From contig JAIRLS010000169.1 of NCBI GenBank assembly GCA_031259205.1, positions 1-12,831 of the forward strand: a DNA stretch of 12,831 nt, in the 5' to 3' direction. The notes under the pieces are model-generated. The model ran no database searches. It worked only from the letters and a program-made list of their open reading frames with translations, and was not told the DNA's origin. Shown here one piece after another: positions 1 to 8,480 of this stretch (position 1 is the first letter of the stretch; each line of letters starts with the position of its first letter). The position numbers and the translations under genes were made by a program. Origin of the DNA: Bacteroidales bacterium. GTDB lineage: Bacteria > Bacteroidota > Bacteroidia > Bacteroidales > UBA4181.

Positions 1-83
1 AGTTTTACAGGTATTATAATACAGACTTTCCTCTTCAAGCTATTCGTTTAGACTCACATTCTAAATCGACAGAAGTTAGCTGA

Positions 84-380
84 CCAGTTTGCAAAATCGG
101 GATACTCTGTTCACCACAACGATACGGGACTGAACAACTATCGATAAAATTATGCCCTGTATGCTTATTTATTGGTCAATACATTCCAAATGATAACTTC
201 TCAACAGATGGCCTGGGAGATGTAGAAGTAATCGAACAGATGCCGGTTATCAAATATCTCACCATCCTGCGAAAAAAACTAATAGAAAGTATAATCGCCA
301 TGCGCGATGCGGAAATGAACATAGTAGATATCGCTGATAAAACCGGTTTATCCATACAAACTGTTAAGAAAATAATATGA
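84..380 (+). pseudogene. 3' end of an unrecognised, probably decayed coding sequence
   Basis: The frame ending in TGA at 378-380 is open back to a stop at 81-83. Its last part, from an in-frame ATG at 240, reads as 46 residues with a charged helix followed by a helix-turn-helix-like tail (NIVDIADKTGLSIQTVKKII). The stop overlaps the ATG of the next gene (ATGA at 377-380), which suggests the two frames were once translated together. Upstream, coding-like stretches occur in two frames with stops at 81-83 (this frame) and about 142-144 (the other), so a longer gene seems to have been broken. I do not recognise the family. A small gene starting at 240 is the alternative reading. The rest of 1-239 holds nothing else I can support. 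Confidence 0.3.
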
Positions 381-742
381 ACAAATCTTTATTAATCGAA
401 CTGTTCCTGTTCTATGCCCGGTTCCCGGACAGGGAAGGCATAAATATCCGTACTTTTTCTCTCCCGGACAGCCTGGGCATACAATACCTGCTCTCTGAAA
501 CCAATATAGACTTGTCGATGAACGATGAAACAAAGGGACATCAGGAAACGACAGAAGACAGTACGTCGGGTAGCGGCAGCCTGAATGCAGGATATGAATC
601 CGCAGACGAAACGGTGGAAGAGGTAAAGGAGATAGATCGAAGGCCCTTTCGGATTCCCGTCTGGGTCTGGTGGGTAGCCGGCGCGATCGGCGCCGGCTTT
701 ATAGTGTTTAAGGCAAAAGATTGGTTAAAATGGTTTGGTTAG
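377..742 (+). CDS. Small hypothetical protein with a C-terminal membrane anchor
   Basis: The predicted protein has 121 residues and no family I recognise. The N-terminal half (about 1-47) is mixed. The middle (about 48-86) is rich in Asp, Glu, Ser, Thr and Gly and looks disordered. The end has one strongly hydrophobic segment (about 93-112, with VWVWWVAGAIGAGF) followed by a short Lys/Trp-rich tail, so a tail-anchored inner-membrane protein is likely. The chosen ATG overlaps the preceding stop (ATGA), which suggests coupled translation. An internal ATG at 518, just before the acidic region, is an alternative start giving about 74 residues. A terminator-like hairpin follows at 766-801. The function cannot be inferred. 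Confidence 0.55.
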   Translation: MNKSLLIELFLFYARFPDREGINIRTFSLPDSLGIQYLLSETNIDLSMNDETKGHQETTEDSTSGSGSLNAGYESADETVEEVKEIDRRPFRIPVWVWWVAGAIGAGFIVFKAKDWLKWFG

Positions 743-765
743 TTTTTAGATTAGCGTGAGTAAGC

Positions 766-801
766 AGCCGCCTTGTCCGTGAGAATAGTGCGGCTTTTAT
801 G
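766..801 (+). terminator. Probable Rho-independent terminator
   Basis: AGCCGC (766-771) pairs with GCGGCT (790-795) around an 18-base loop and is followed by TTTTAT. It lies 24 bases after the stop of the small membrane protein gene and before the hicA promoter. The long loop lowers confidence. Confidence 0.45.
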
Positions 802-854
802 ATGCAGTCAATAGTACCCTTAATATTTATTGTAACAAAAATGTTCCAAAAAAA

Positions 855-886
855 ATTGGTCAGTTGAAACAAATCCGTTACATTTG
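855..886 (+). promoter_or_regulatory. Bacteroides-type promoter for hicA
   Basis: ATTG at 855-858 is followed after exactly 20 bp by TACATTTG at 879-886. This fits the Bacteroides primary-sigma consensus (TTTG, 19-21 bp, TAnnTTTG), with one mismatch in the upstream element and none in the downstream one. Transcription would begin near 893, giving a leader of roughly 28 bases before the hicA ATG at 921. The element also shows that the upstream TTG codon at 864 cannot be the hicA start. Confidence 0.65.
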
Positions 887-920
887 CATAGTTCAATTAA
901 ACAGAGAGATCTTTTACATC

Positions 921-1106
921 ATGAAGTATTCAGAATTTTACAAGTTGATAGAAGCCGAAGGTTGGACTATCACGAGGGGGAAGAGGCATTATAAATATGT
1001 TCACCCTGTAATTAAAGGCTTCATTTCTGTCGCTCGTCATAAATCGCAGGAAGTTCCGGATGGGACTCTTGCTAAAATGATGAAAATAGCCGGAATGAAA
1101 AAGTAA
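921..1106 (+). CDS. hicA: HicA-family toxin (type II toxin-antitoxin mRNA interferase)
   Basis: The protein has 61 residues, the usual HicA size, and the family layout: an N-terminal helix (SEFYKLIEAEGW), a strand with the conserved basic-His segment (RGKRHYKYVHP), and a C-terminal helix (VPDGTLAKMMKIAGM). His23 is in the position of the catalytic His of known HicA toxins, which act as small double-stranded-RNA-binding-fold ribonucleases that cut mRNA. The start at 921 follows an AG-rich stretch (AGAGAG, 902-907) and gives the family N-terminus; the longer TTG-started frame overlaps the promoter. hicB follows 77 bases downstream, a wider gap than is usual, with a hairpin inside it. Family assignment is by motif recognition only. 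Confidence 0.85.
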   Translation: MKYSEFYKLIEAEGWTITRGKRHYKYVHPVIKGFISVARHKSQEVPDGTLAKMMKIAGMKK

Positions 1107-1115
1107 AAGTCTTTT

Positions 1116-1137
1116 GCCACTCCTTTCGGGGAGTGGC
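1116..1137 (+). other. Hairpin between hicA and hicB
   Basis: GCCACTCC (1116-1123) and GGAGTGGC (1130-1137) form a perfect 8-bp stem with a 6-base TTTCGG loop, starting 9 bases after the hicA stop. The tail (TTAATTG) is not a proper T-run, so full termination is doubtful. It could cut readthrough from hicA to hicB or protect the hicA transcript end. ATTG at 1141-1144, 20 bp before TATATAAA at 1165-1172, is a very weak candidate for a separate hicB promoter. Confidence 0.5.
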
Positions 1138-1183
1138 TTAATTGAACAAAATAGTTATGTATTATATATAAAGAATAAAGAGT

Positions 1184-1588
1184 ATGAAAACAATTGTCGC
1201 AATTATTGAAAAAGCTTCCGATGGAGGGTATGGTATTTATACTAATGACATCGAAGGAGGCATTGGTTCCGGGTTAACTGAACAGGAAGCCAGAGAAGAT
1301 TTTTTGGACGTTGTGGAAGAACAGGCTGAACATACGAAGGAAGAGTCTGGGCAATATCCGGATTGGTATACTGAAGGTTATACAGTGGATTTTCAGTATG
1401 ATTTTTCAGGCTTTTTCAAATCTTTTCCATTTATCAATATTTCAGCTTTTGCCAAAGCGGTCGGGATTAATCCGTCTTTAATGCGCAGATACAAACAGGG
1501 TTTGGCATTTGCCAGCGAAAAGCAAAAATCTGCTATTCAAACGAAATTCAATGACATCATAAATCAAATGAGTGCGGTGCAATTTTAA
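1184..1588 (+). CDS. hicB: HicB-family antitoxin
   Basis: The protein has 134 residues in two parts. Residues about 1-70 match the degraded RNase-H-like HicB fold, with the typical opening (IVAIIEKASDGGYGIYTNDI) and the helix after GSGLTEQEARED. Residues about 84-131 form a DNA-binding helix-turn-helix (INISAFAKAVGINPSLMRRY). HicB proteins of this type bind HicA through the N-terminal part and repress their own promoter through the C-terminal part. It lies downstream of hicA in the usual hicA-hicB order, and both reading frames look intact. The start codon follows an A/G-rich leader (AAAGAATAAAGAGT). A strong terminator follows at 1636-1661. Confidence 0.85.
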   Translation: MKTIVAIIEKASDGGYGIYTNDIEGGIGSGLTEQEAREDFLDVVEEQAEHTKEESGQYPDWYTEGYTVDFQYDFSGFFKSFPFINISAFAKAVGINPSLMRRYKQGLAFASEKQKSAIQTKFNDIINQMSAVQF

Positions 1589-1635
1589 AAGACCTCTTTT
1601 TAATTGAACACTTGCATCGCCTTTTTATTGTAGAG

Positions 1636-1661
1636 AAGCCCTGGTATCAACCGGGGCTTTT
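1636..1661 (+). terminator. Rho-independent terminator of hicAB, probably bidirectional
   Basis: AGCCCTGGT (1637-1645) pairs with ACCGGGGCT (1650-1658), nine pairs including one T-G wobble, around a 4-base loop, followed by TTTT. It lies 48 bases after the hicB stop. Read on the minus strand the same stem directly follows the stop of the YafQ-like remnant, so it may end transcripts from both sides. Confidence 0.75.
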
Positions 1662-1747
1662 CATAACAGCTTTTGAAGCTTCTTTGGATGATTCCGGTAT
1701 TTCTTAAAATCCCTCTTAAATTGTGTGCTGTAATGCAGTATTTTCAT
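1661..1747 (-). pseudogene. N-terminal stump of a YafQ/RelE-type toxin
   Basis: An ATG at 1745-1747 (minus) with an AGAGG sequence just upstream opens a 28-residue frame that begins MKILHYSTQFKRDFKKYR and stops at TGA 1661-1663. That opening is characteristic of YafQ-like members of the RelE toxin superfamily: a first beta strand, then a Lys/Arg-rich helix beginning FKRDFKK. Intact members have roughly 90 residues, so about two thirds are missing, including the C-terminal catalytic residues. The frame ends almost on the terminator shared with hicAB, so the truncation point is probably an old recombination junction. A consensus promoter lies upstream at 1921-1952. GAATGA at the start codon would fit a lost antitoxin ending in an ATGA overlap, but I could not find a recognisable antitoxin in 1748-1920. 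Confidence 0.6.
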
Positions 1748-1920
1748 TCCTCTATAATGTAGACAGTGTTTTATGTATAAAATGAGTTTTTCACCTATCT
1801 CATTATTTTCCAACTATTTATTAGCGTGCGTGCCCTAAACAGGTAATGCTTTGGAAACGAGTGAAATTCTTAAATCTGCCTCGATTTACCCTTGTTTCAA
1901 ATAACTCAAATTATCGTTGA

Positions 1921-1952
1921 CAAAGGTAACTGTTCTTTGGCGATTTGCCAAA
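1921..1952 (-). promoter_or_regulatory. Consensus Bacteroides promoter reading towards the toxin stump
   Basis: On the minus strand TTTG (complement of 1949-1952) is followed after exactly 20 bp by TACCTTTG (complement of 1921-1928), a full match to the Bacteroides consensus. Transcription would start near 1914 and run through about 170 bases of leader to the YafQ-like stump. A perfect inverted repeat (TTTGGC 1936-1941, GCCAAA 1947-1952) overlaps the upstream element and spacer and could be an operator, or simply the end hairpin of the rteC-like gene, whose stop lies at 1964-1966. The stretch 1748-1920 has no other gene I can support. Confidence 0.6.
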
Positions 1953-1963
1953 TTTATCTTTAT

Positions 1964-2586
1964 TTATTTTCTATACGGCTTCCGGTCGGCGTCCTCCATC
2001 TTTTTCAGCAGTGTCACTTTTAGCCTGTCCAGAAACTTTGTTCTGTGTCCATCCGTCCGATTTTTAATGTTCATGAAGTAATTGGAAAACTCTTTTACCT
2101 CAAAATCAAATACTTCGCCCATCTGCCCGAACAGTTCTTTGAGGAAGGTATTGCCGTCGTTGATTTTTCTTGCCGCATACAGAGCGTATATCAGTTCTAC
2201 CCACTCGATGACATTGCCCGTCCATTTCAGTTTTGAACTTGGGTTTGGGTTTTCAGGCTTGCAAAGCGGACATTTTTGCTTGTCCTCCGCCCATTGTATT
2301 TGCTTCTCGACAAAAGCAAGCTGCATGTCAAGAAGCAGTATCGCTTTGCGGAGATAAAGCGCCTCTTTTTTTTCTCTGGTATCTTCGTCAAAACTGCCAG
2401 TTCAACGCGGGTATAAACAAGCGCGTTATGATATGCTACCCTGTTGGTGGAGGCCGCATTTTCCGAAAAAAGAAGCCTGAAAAATTTGTTATAACTGTTT
2501 TCCAGTACCCAGGCGTCAATGTCCGTACCTTTTTGTGAAGCCTCCCGCAATGCGAGGAATAACTTCGTCGAAATGAATTTCTTCAT
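1964..2586 (-). pseudogene. rteC: RteC-family conjugative-transposon regulator, frameshifted
   Basis: Two minus-strand frames join into one protein of about 207 residues if one base is restored. The first (from ATG at 2584-2586) begins MKKFISTKLFLALREA and runs to VELAVLTKIPEKK. The second continues EALYLRKAILLLDMQLAF and ends with the RteC signature: KWTGNVIEWVELIYALYAA, then FMNIKNR, then RTKFLDRLK. RteC of CTnDOT (about 217 residues) is a DNA-binding activator of the excision operon, so this is probably left from an integrated conjugative element. The likeliest lesion is one lost A in a run of eight A (complement of 2366-2373); a lost T near 2390-2393 would also work. A sequencing error or transcriptional slippage at the A8 run cannot be excluded. 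Confidence 0.75.
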
Positions 2587-2611
2587 GTGTTTATGAATTA
2601 AATGATTGATA

Positions 2612-2643
2612 AAACAACAAAAAGCCTCCCACCGGAAGGAGGG
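2612..2643 (-). terminator. Rho-independent terminator downstream of the RND gene
   Basis: On the minus strand CCTCC (complement of 2638-2642) pairs with GGAGG (complement of 2625-2629) over an 8-base loop and is followed by CTTTTTGTTGTTTT. It would end transcripts of the efflux operon before the rteC-like gene. Confidence 0.6.
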
Positions 2644-2679
2644 AAACTCTTTGTTTTACAATTAATATTATTAGGCTGT

Positions 2680-2778
2680 TTACATGCCGGCGTCCGTTTG
2701 GTTGGAATGTTTTTTTGTCCGCTTCGCCTGTTTTAACTTTCCGTATGCTTCGTTTGCCTGACGAGTTTTTTGCCACAG
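2680..2778 (-). other. Intergenic coding-like fragment between the RND gene and the rteC-like gene
   Basis: The 263-base gap 2587-2849 contains the terminator at 2612-2643 and a 32-codon open stretch rich in Lys, Gln and Arg (beginning WQKTRQANEAYGKLKQAK) between an in-frame TAA at 2779-2781 and a TAA at 2680-2682. The same frame is open upstream of that first TAA as well. The composition resembles a helical protein tail, but it has no start of its own and I do not recognise it. It may be the remnant of a gene lost at the junction between mobile-element and efflux DNA. Confidence 0.2.
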
Positions 2779-2849
2779 TTATTGCTGTTCATTATCAAAA
2801 AAGCGCCATTGCTTTTCACTGTTGAAGATAAACAAGCGGGGAAAATGTT

Positions 2850-5800
2850 TTACCTTGTTGCTGTTTCCTTTCTCGCCTCCAACTTCATCCGTACCCTGTC
2901 AAATCCGTAGTACACCAGCGGGATAACAATCAGCGACAGGAACATCGAGCTGGCCAATCCGCCGATGACTACCCAGCCGAGACTGTTTTTCCATTCTGCG
3001 CCAGCGCCTTTGGCGATGGCAATCGGTAACATGCCGACGATGGTCGCGATAGTTGTCATCAGAATGGGGCGGAACCTTTGCTGTGTGGCTTGGAGCAGGG
3101 CTTCCTTCACCGCCATGCCTTTTTCCCTTAGCTGATTGGTGAAATCGACGACCAGAATAGCGTTTCGGGCAACCAAACCGATAAGGATTATCATTCCTAT
3201 CATGGAGATAACACTTAGCGACGACATGCTTAATCCCAACGAAAAGAATACGCCGATAACGGCAAGAGGTATGGAAAACAGGATGACAAACGGATGCAAA
3301 TAGCTGTTGTAAAGCAATACCATGATAAGATATACCAGAGCAAGAGAAATCAACATGGCAAGTCCCATGTCGCCGAAGCTCTCCTCCTGCATTTCCATGT
3401 CTCCTCCATATTCAACGGTGACGGACGGCGGCAAATCAATCTTTTCAATAGTGGCTATCACCTCATCGCCCACGTCTCCGCTTGAACGTCCTGTCACCTG
3501 GGCGCTCACAAGCATGGAGGCAGTGCGATTATGCCTTTCAAGTCGCGAAGGGGTTTCGCTGTCTTCAATCGAGGCAATCTGTTTCAGCCTGATTTCTTCT
3601 CCCTGCGCATTCATCACGGAGAAATTTTCTATATCAACCTTGCTCTTGCGGTCGAATTTATCCAAACGAATATCAATATCGTACTCGCGGTCGCGGTTGC
3701 GGAATTTCACGTCGGTATTACCTGCATAAGCATTATTCAACGCCTCTCCCAAATCGGATTGGGAAACGCCGAGGCGAGCCATCTTTTCGCGGTTGAGCCG
3801 GATGGATATTTCGGGGCTTCCGGCTTCTACCGAGACTTTCAAGTCGGTAATACCTTTGATTTTACTCAATTCTTCCATAATTATACCGGAGGCGTGAAAA
3901 ATGCTATCCATATTTCTCCCCAGCACGTAAAACTGAATGGGTGCATTGTCGGATCCTCCGAAAAGTGCGGAAGGCGCTGTGGTGATTTCTGCTCCAACGA
4001 TATGCTTTTGAAGCAACAGCCGGGTTTGCTGCGCGTATTCGTCTTCACGCACGTTACGTTTATCGTATGGAATCATTTTCACATGTATTTCGGATTTGTT
4101 AGCCTGAGCAGCGCCGTCTTTCGCTATGCCGACGGTGGAGTAATATTCGACGATAAGCGGGTCGCGCTTTACTATTTCCTCTGCCTGAAGGGTCAGCAGG
4201 TTGGTTTGCTCAACGGTGGCGTCTTTGGGCAGCTTCAGGTAAACGAAAAACTCGCCCTTGTCGCCTGCGCTGATAAATTCGCTTCCGATAAATCCGCCAA
4301 CAACCAGCCCCAGCGACGATACGAATAAAAGCAGTGTGACGCCGAACACGATCAGCTTATGGTTGAACGACCATGCCAGCAGGTTTCTCATGCCAAGGGC
4401 AAAACCGGACATCGTTTTCTCGAACCGCGACGCAAATTTTCCTGTAACCGTTTCAGGGTTTATCTTCTGCAGTTTACTGTAACGCGACGACAGAAGCGGG
4501 ATAAGGGTAACGGCCACCAGCAGGCTGACTAATGTCGAAGACGCAATCACAATTGAGAACTGACGTAAAAAGCCGCCCAGCATGCCACCGGTCATGGACA
4601 GCGGAATAAATACGGCTACCAGTACCATTGTCAGCGAAAACACCGACCCGCCTATCTCTTTCAGCCCGTCAATCGTTGCCTGCCATTTGCCTTTGCCCAT
4701 TTCCAGATGGCGGTGAATGTTTTCGATTACCACAATGGCGTCGTCCACCAGAATGCCGATAACCAGCGACAACGCAATCAGCGTCATCAGGTTGAACGTA
4801 CAGCCTGCAAGGTACATGACCGCAAAAGTGGTCGCCAATGACGCGGGAATGGAAATCATCACAATCAGCGAATTGCGGAAGCTGTGCAGGAACAGCAGCA
4901 TGGCTAACGCTACAAACAGAATAGTCATTAGAAGGTCTTTAATTACGGAATCGGTCGCGGCGACCGTGAAGTCGGACGAGTCGTAAGCCGCCTGAAGGGC
5001 AAGGTTGATATGGCTGTGTTGCGTCTTTATTTTTTCAACGGCTGCTCTTACTTCTCTCGAAACGCTTACCGCGTTGGCGTCGGGCTGTTTCTGTATGGCT
5101 ATGCCGACGGAGTTTTCTCCGTTGAAACGGAAAATGGAAGATATGTCTTTTTGACCGTCCACTACGAATGCCACATCGGATACCTTGATAACGGAACCGT
5201 CAGGGAATGCTTTCAGCACAATATTTGCAATGTCGCCTGTTGAGCGGTATTTCCCCGACAGACGCACGAGTATCTGTTTGTCTCCGTCATTTATTTTTCC
5301 TGCCGGGAAGTCTGTATTCGACGCCATCAGCACGGCCGACACTTCGGATATGGAAAGTCCATAAGCAGCCAGCCGTTTCCCGTCAACATTGACCTGTATC
5401 TCTCTTTCGCGTCCGCTGGCGAGACCGATTCGGGCAACTCCCGGAATGCGTTCGAGCGTCGGCCTGATTTCGTTGTCAACCAAATCATACAGCGTCATTT
5501 CGTCTACGTTTGCCGTAACGCTCAGGTTTATAATTGCCATTTCGTTCATATTGAAAATATCAACGGAGGGTTCCATCACCGTTTTGGGTAACTCGCCGCG
5601 TATGGCTGTTACTTTACGCTACGCCTTTTGCGCGGCTATATTCATGTCTGTCCCTTCCTTAAATTCGGCGATGATATACGAAAAACCCTCCATAGACGTG
5701 GTGTTAATACTTTCGAGATTTTCCAGCGACGTTACCACATCTTCTATCTTTCGCGATACGGAATTTTCCACTTCCGAAGGACCTGCTCCAGGGTAAACGG

Positions 5801-5945
5801 TGGAAACAGTAATGATCGGCGTTTCCATTTTAGGAAACAATTCCTGATTCAGCTTGGTGTAAGAAATCAGACAGGAACCTATCAATATGGTGAACAGTAC
5901 GGTAACAATGGCAGGACGTTTTAATATTAATTTTAACAAATTCAT
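2850..5945 (-). pseudogene. AcrB-type RND (HAE1) multidrug efflux pump with an in-frame amber stop at codon 109
   Basis: One continuous frame of 1032 codons (about 1030 residues, full length for the family) is interrupted only by TAG at 5619-5621. The usual residue there is probably Gln (CAG), in AAQKA-stop-RKVTAIRGELP. Hallmarks: the N-terminal TM1 (KLILKRPAIVTVLFTILIG), the periplasmic pore domain opening LFPKMETPIITVSTVYPGA, the TM4 proton-relay motif GILVDDAIVVIEN (Asp401-Asp402), and TM10 GLVARNAILVVDF, where Arg stands in the place of AcrB Lys940. The pump would export drugs or other amphiphiles by proton antiport with the adaptor and TolC-type partner encoded upstream. GGAGG (5953-5957 on the complement) precedes the ATG and overlaps the region of the adaptor stop. 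A GTG at 5577-5579 could restart translation but would lose TM1 and part of the first periplasmic domain, so function is unlikely. Confidence 0.9.
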
Positions 5946-5957
5946 GGCTGGTACCTC

Positions 5958-7024
5958 CTACTTTATGATTTCAATACTCTTTCCGTCCGTCAAATTGATT
6001 TGACCAGCAACGACAACCACATCACCCTGATTCAACCCGCCTGGAATCTCTATAAAATCATCGAAAATTTTGCCTATGGCGATTGCCTGTTTGAAAGCCC
6101 TGCTATCTTTCACTACATACACTTCGGGATTTTTCAGGCTTCAATGATGGCTTTACGGTTTATAACAAGCCGGTTGTCCGTTGTGCTGCCGTCAGGCATG
6201 AAATTCGCCGATGCATACATACCAGGTTTGAGCCGTCCGGCATTTTTACCCGAAATGAGGATTTCGACCTGGTAGATTAACCGGTCGTTACCTTTTGAAC
6301 CGATAACATCTACCGTTCCCGTAAATTCTTCACCGGGCAGTATGTCGCTGCTTACGGTAACTTTATCGCCTTTTTTAATCCTGTAAACCTCTTTTTCGGT
6401 AACAGTTACCACCAGCTTTAAGCCGGAAGGATCGATGAAATCCGCCACCTGCATACCGGCACTGAGCAGTGTTCCTTCTTCAAAATAATCGGTTTCCAGT
6501 ATGCCGTTTGCCGGAGATACGACCGTCGTACTTGTCAACTGGTCTCTCAGTTCGGTTACATTACGTTGCGCTTCGCGATACGTTACGAGGATGGCTTCAT
6601 ACTCGCACTGCGTTACGGCTCCGGCTTCGGCAAGTTTTTTATAGCGTTCCACATCGTTGGCGGCGTTAGCCAGATTCTGCTCGGCAAGCCCCAGCGATTC
6701 TTTCACCACGCCGTTCTCTACCTGAGCGATAACAGTCCCTTTACTCACAGGGTCGCCCGTCTTTTTATACTTTTTCAGCACGATTCCCTGAACTTTTGAG
6801 TAAAGCGTTACTTCGTTCCGCGCCTTGATTCGCCCGTCAACAGCAATGGCATTATTCATGTCTATATACCGAACCTCGCTTACCCGGACGGGAACAACCG
6901 GATTAACCTCCAATGAACGTTCGGCAGCCGTTTCTATCTCACTTTTATTGGATACGAGTTTCCAAGCCGTAAATCCAATCACACATGTTGCAATCAGGAT
7001 ATTTCTAATTATTTTTGTATTCAT
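5958..7024 (-). pseudogene. Periplasmic adaptor (membrane fusion protein) of the RND pump, frameshifted near its C-terminus
   Basis: The first frame (7024 down to a TGA at 6134-6136) encodes 296 residues: an N-terminal membrane segment or signal (IIRNILIATCVIGFTAW), a split lipoyl domain (GRIKARNEVTLYSKVQGIV and STTVVSPANGILETDYFEEG) flanking a coiled-coil hairpin (about 105-165), then beta-barrel sequence ending RKAIIEA. The family ending continues one frame over: KNPEVYVVKDSRAFKQAIAI, later GGLNQGDVVVVAGQ, then stop TAG at 5958-5960. Restoring one base (probably C, giving GCC CTG AAA) yields about 355 residues, normal for the family. The truncated product would lose the membrane-proximal domain that contacts the RND pump. 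The stop sits directly against the RND Shine-Dalgarno sequence, so the two genes were translationally coupled. Confidence 0.85.
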
Positions 7025-7089
7025 TTTACTTGAATTTTATTTGATTGTTTAACTTCATTTATTTCTTAACTCTTATCTTTCAGTTATTT

Positions 7090-8439
7090 TCAGCAACCCG
7101 CCCAGCGTTCCTTAAGTTCAGCTTTGAAACAGTTCACAAGTTCGTAAGTATAAGCCGCCTGCGCTTCGCGGTACGACTTTTCGGTGTCTAACAGGTCGGT
7201 AATGCTGTAAAGTCCTTTGTGGTAGAGCATGACGCCCTGCCGATACGATTTTTCGGCAACCTCCATGTTTTCACGCTGTGCGCCTGCCGATTCGCGACTG
7301 ACCTGCATCTGTAAACGGGCGTTATGCAGCTCGTTCAACATGCTTTGCCGCTGGAGTTTGATTTCTTCTTCCGCTTTTTCCAGCCTGAAGCGGAACTGGC
7401 GTATCTTGTGATGTTTCACTCAGCCGTCGAAAAGGGGAACGCTCAACTTTACGCCGAAATAGACGCCAGTAGACCAGAAATTACTATTTCCCAAAGTGAG
7501 TTCTTCATTCTCGAAATTGTGACTGTACGAGGCGAATAGCGAGAGCGCGGGCAGGTACGACTGCCGGAGCTGCTTTATTTTCAACTCGTTCGTTTTCTTT
7601 TCGTTGTCCAGAATTTGCAATTCGATTCTGTTGGATACGTCATAATCCATGTTTTCGGGCAAGAGCGCCGCCAACGAAGCGGGCTGCATCATTTCTTCCA
7701 CTTCAAAATCATATTCCAACGGCATACCCATTAGTATTTTTAGATAATTTTTCTGTTGGGCGAGCGTGGCGAATGTTTTCCTGATATCAACATTCATGTT
7801 ACTAACATTGACTTTCATCCGGTTAAGTTCTACTTCGCGGATAATGTTCTGCGTCACCCGCAATTCCATTTTGCGATAGATGGAATCCATGATGGCAAGG
7901 GTTTCGACGTTACTTTTCAGGAGTTTTTGTGAATACACAATGTCGTAAAAGGCGTTCCCGATGTTGTAAATCAGTTCTTCTCGTGTCATGTTCTTTTTCA
8001 ATTCGGCAAGTTCCCGCGCATTCCTGCTTATTTTTATGCCGGTAAATAGTCCCGCATCGAAAACGACCTGTTCAAGGTCAATTCCCGCAACGGTGGAATA
8101 CTTGACGCCCAGCTCAACTCCGATGTTTTCTCCCTGCGCTCCGAAGAAGTCTCCCGGCATGTATGTAACAGGCAAACGCAGGTTGTTGGTGGCGGATGCC
8201 GAGCCGTTTACCTGCGGTAATAAAGCGCCTTTGGCTTCCTTGTGCAAAGCAGATGCTTCTTCCGCACCGAACTGGGCTTTATGCACTTCGTAGCTGTTCT
8301 CCAGCGCATAGCGGAGGCGTTCCTGCAAGTTGAACGTTGCGGGCTTGCTCTCCTGCGCAGGGCTTTCCTGCTGTGCGGAAAGCCTGTGCGCTACTGTCAG
8401 GGTTCCCGCAATGATGAATAAGATTACTTTTCTTTTCAT
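7090..8439 (-). pseudogene. TolC-type outer-membrane efflux protein with an in-frame TGA at codon 340
   Basis: One frame of 450 codons is broken only by TGA at 7420-7422, in SVPLFDG-stop-VKHHKIRQF. FDG is the conserved start of the second barrel/hairpin repeat, and the lost codon was probably Trp (TGG) or Gly (GGA). The N-terminus is a signal peptide (KVILFIIAGTLTVA, likely cut after LSA). Two outer-membrane-factor repeats follow, with long helices (RYALENSYEVHKAQFGAEEA; later RLEKAEEEIKLQRQSMLNEL and DLLDTEKSYREAQAAYTYEL). It would have formed the trimeric outer-membrane channel of the pump. A GTG right after the stop could only give the last 109 residues without a signal peptide. It is the first gene of the efflux operon, behind a 38-bp promoter motif and a palindromic operator; the adaptor gene follows after 65 bases. 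Confidence 0.85.
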
Positions 8440-8480
8440 TGTGTTTCAATTTTTAATTTTTTATACTGTTATCTTTATAT

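Noticed and set aside
1..239. A transposase or integrase remnant
   Set aside because: Short coding-like stretches in two frames exist, but no catalytic motif or terminal repeat could be recognised.
864..920. TTG-started N-terminal extension of HicA
   Set aside because: It overlaps the hicA promoter and adds residues that are absent from the family; the ATG at 921 gives the expected N-terminus.
2591..2776. 61-codon minus-strand frame from a GTG start
   Set aside because: It reads straight through the terminator hairpin at 2612-2643 and looks like a chance frame.
3531..4328. A 265-codon plus-strand open frame inside the RND gene
   Set aside because: It lies opposite the strongly conserved RND frame and has no recognisable domain; it is a shadow of that gene.
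2850..8439. Alternative genetic code (TAG as Gln, TGA as Trp)
   Set aside because: TAG and TGA end several normally sized genes here (tetR, the 377-742 gene, the sigma-linked membrane protein), so general reassignment does not fit.
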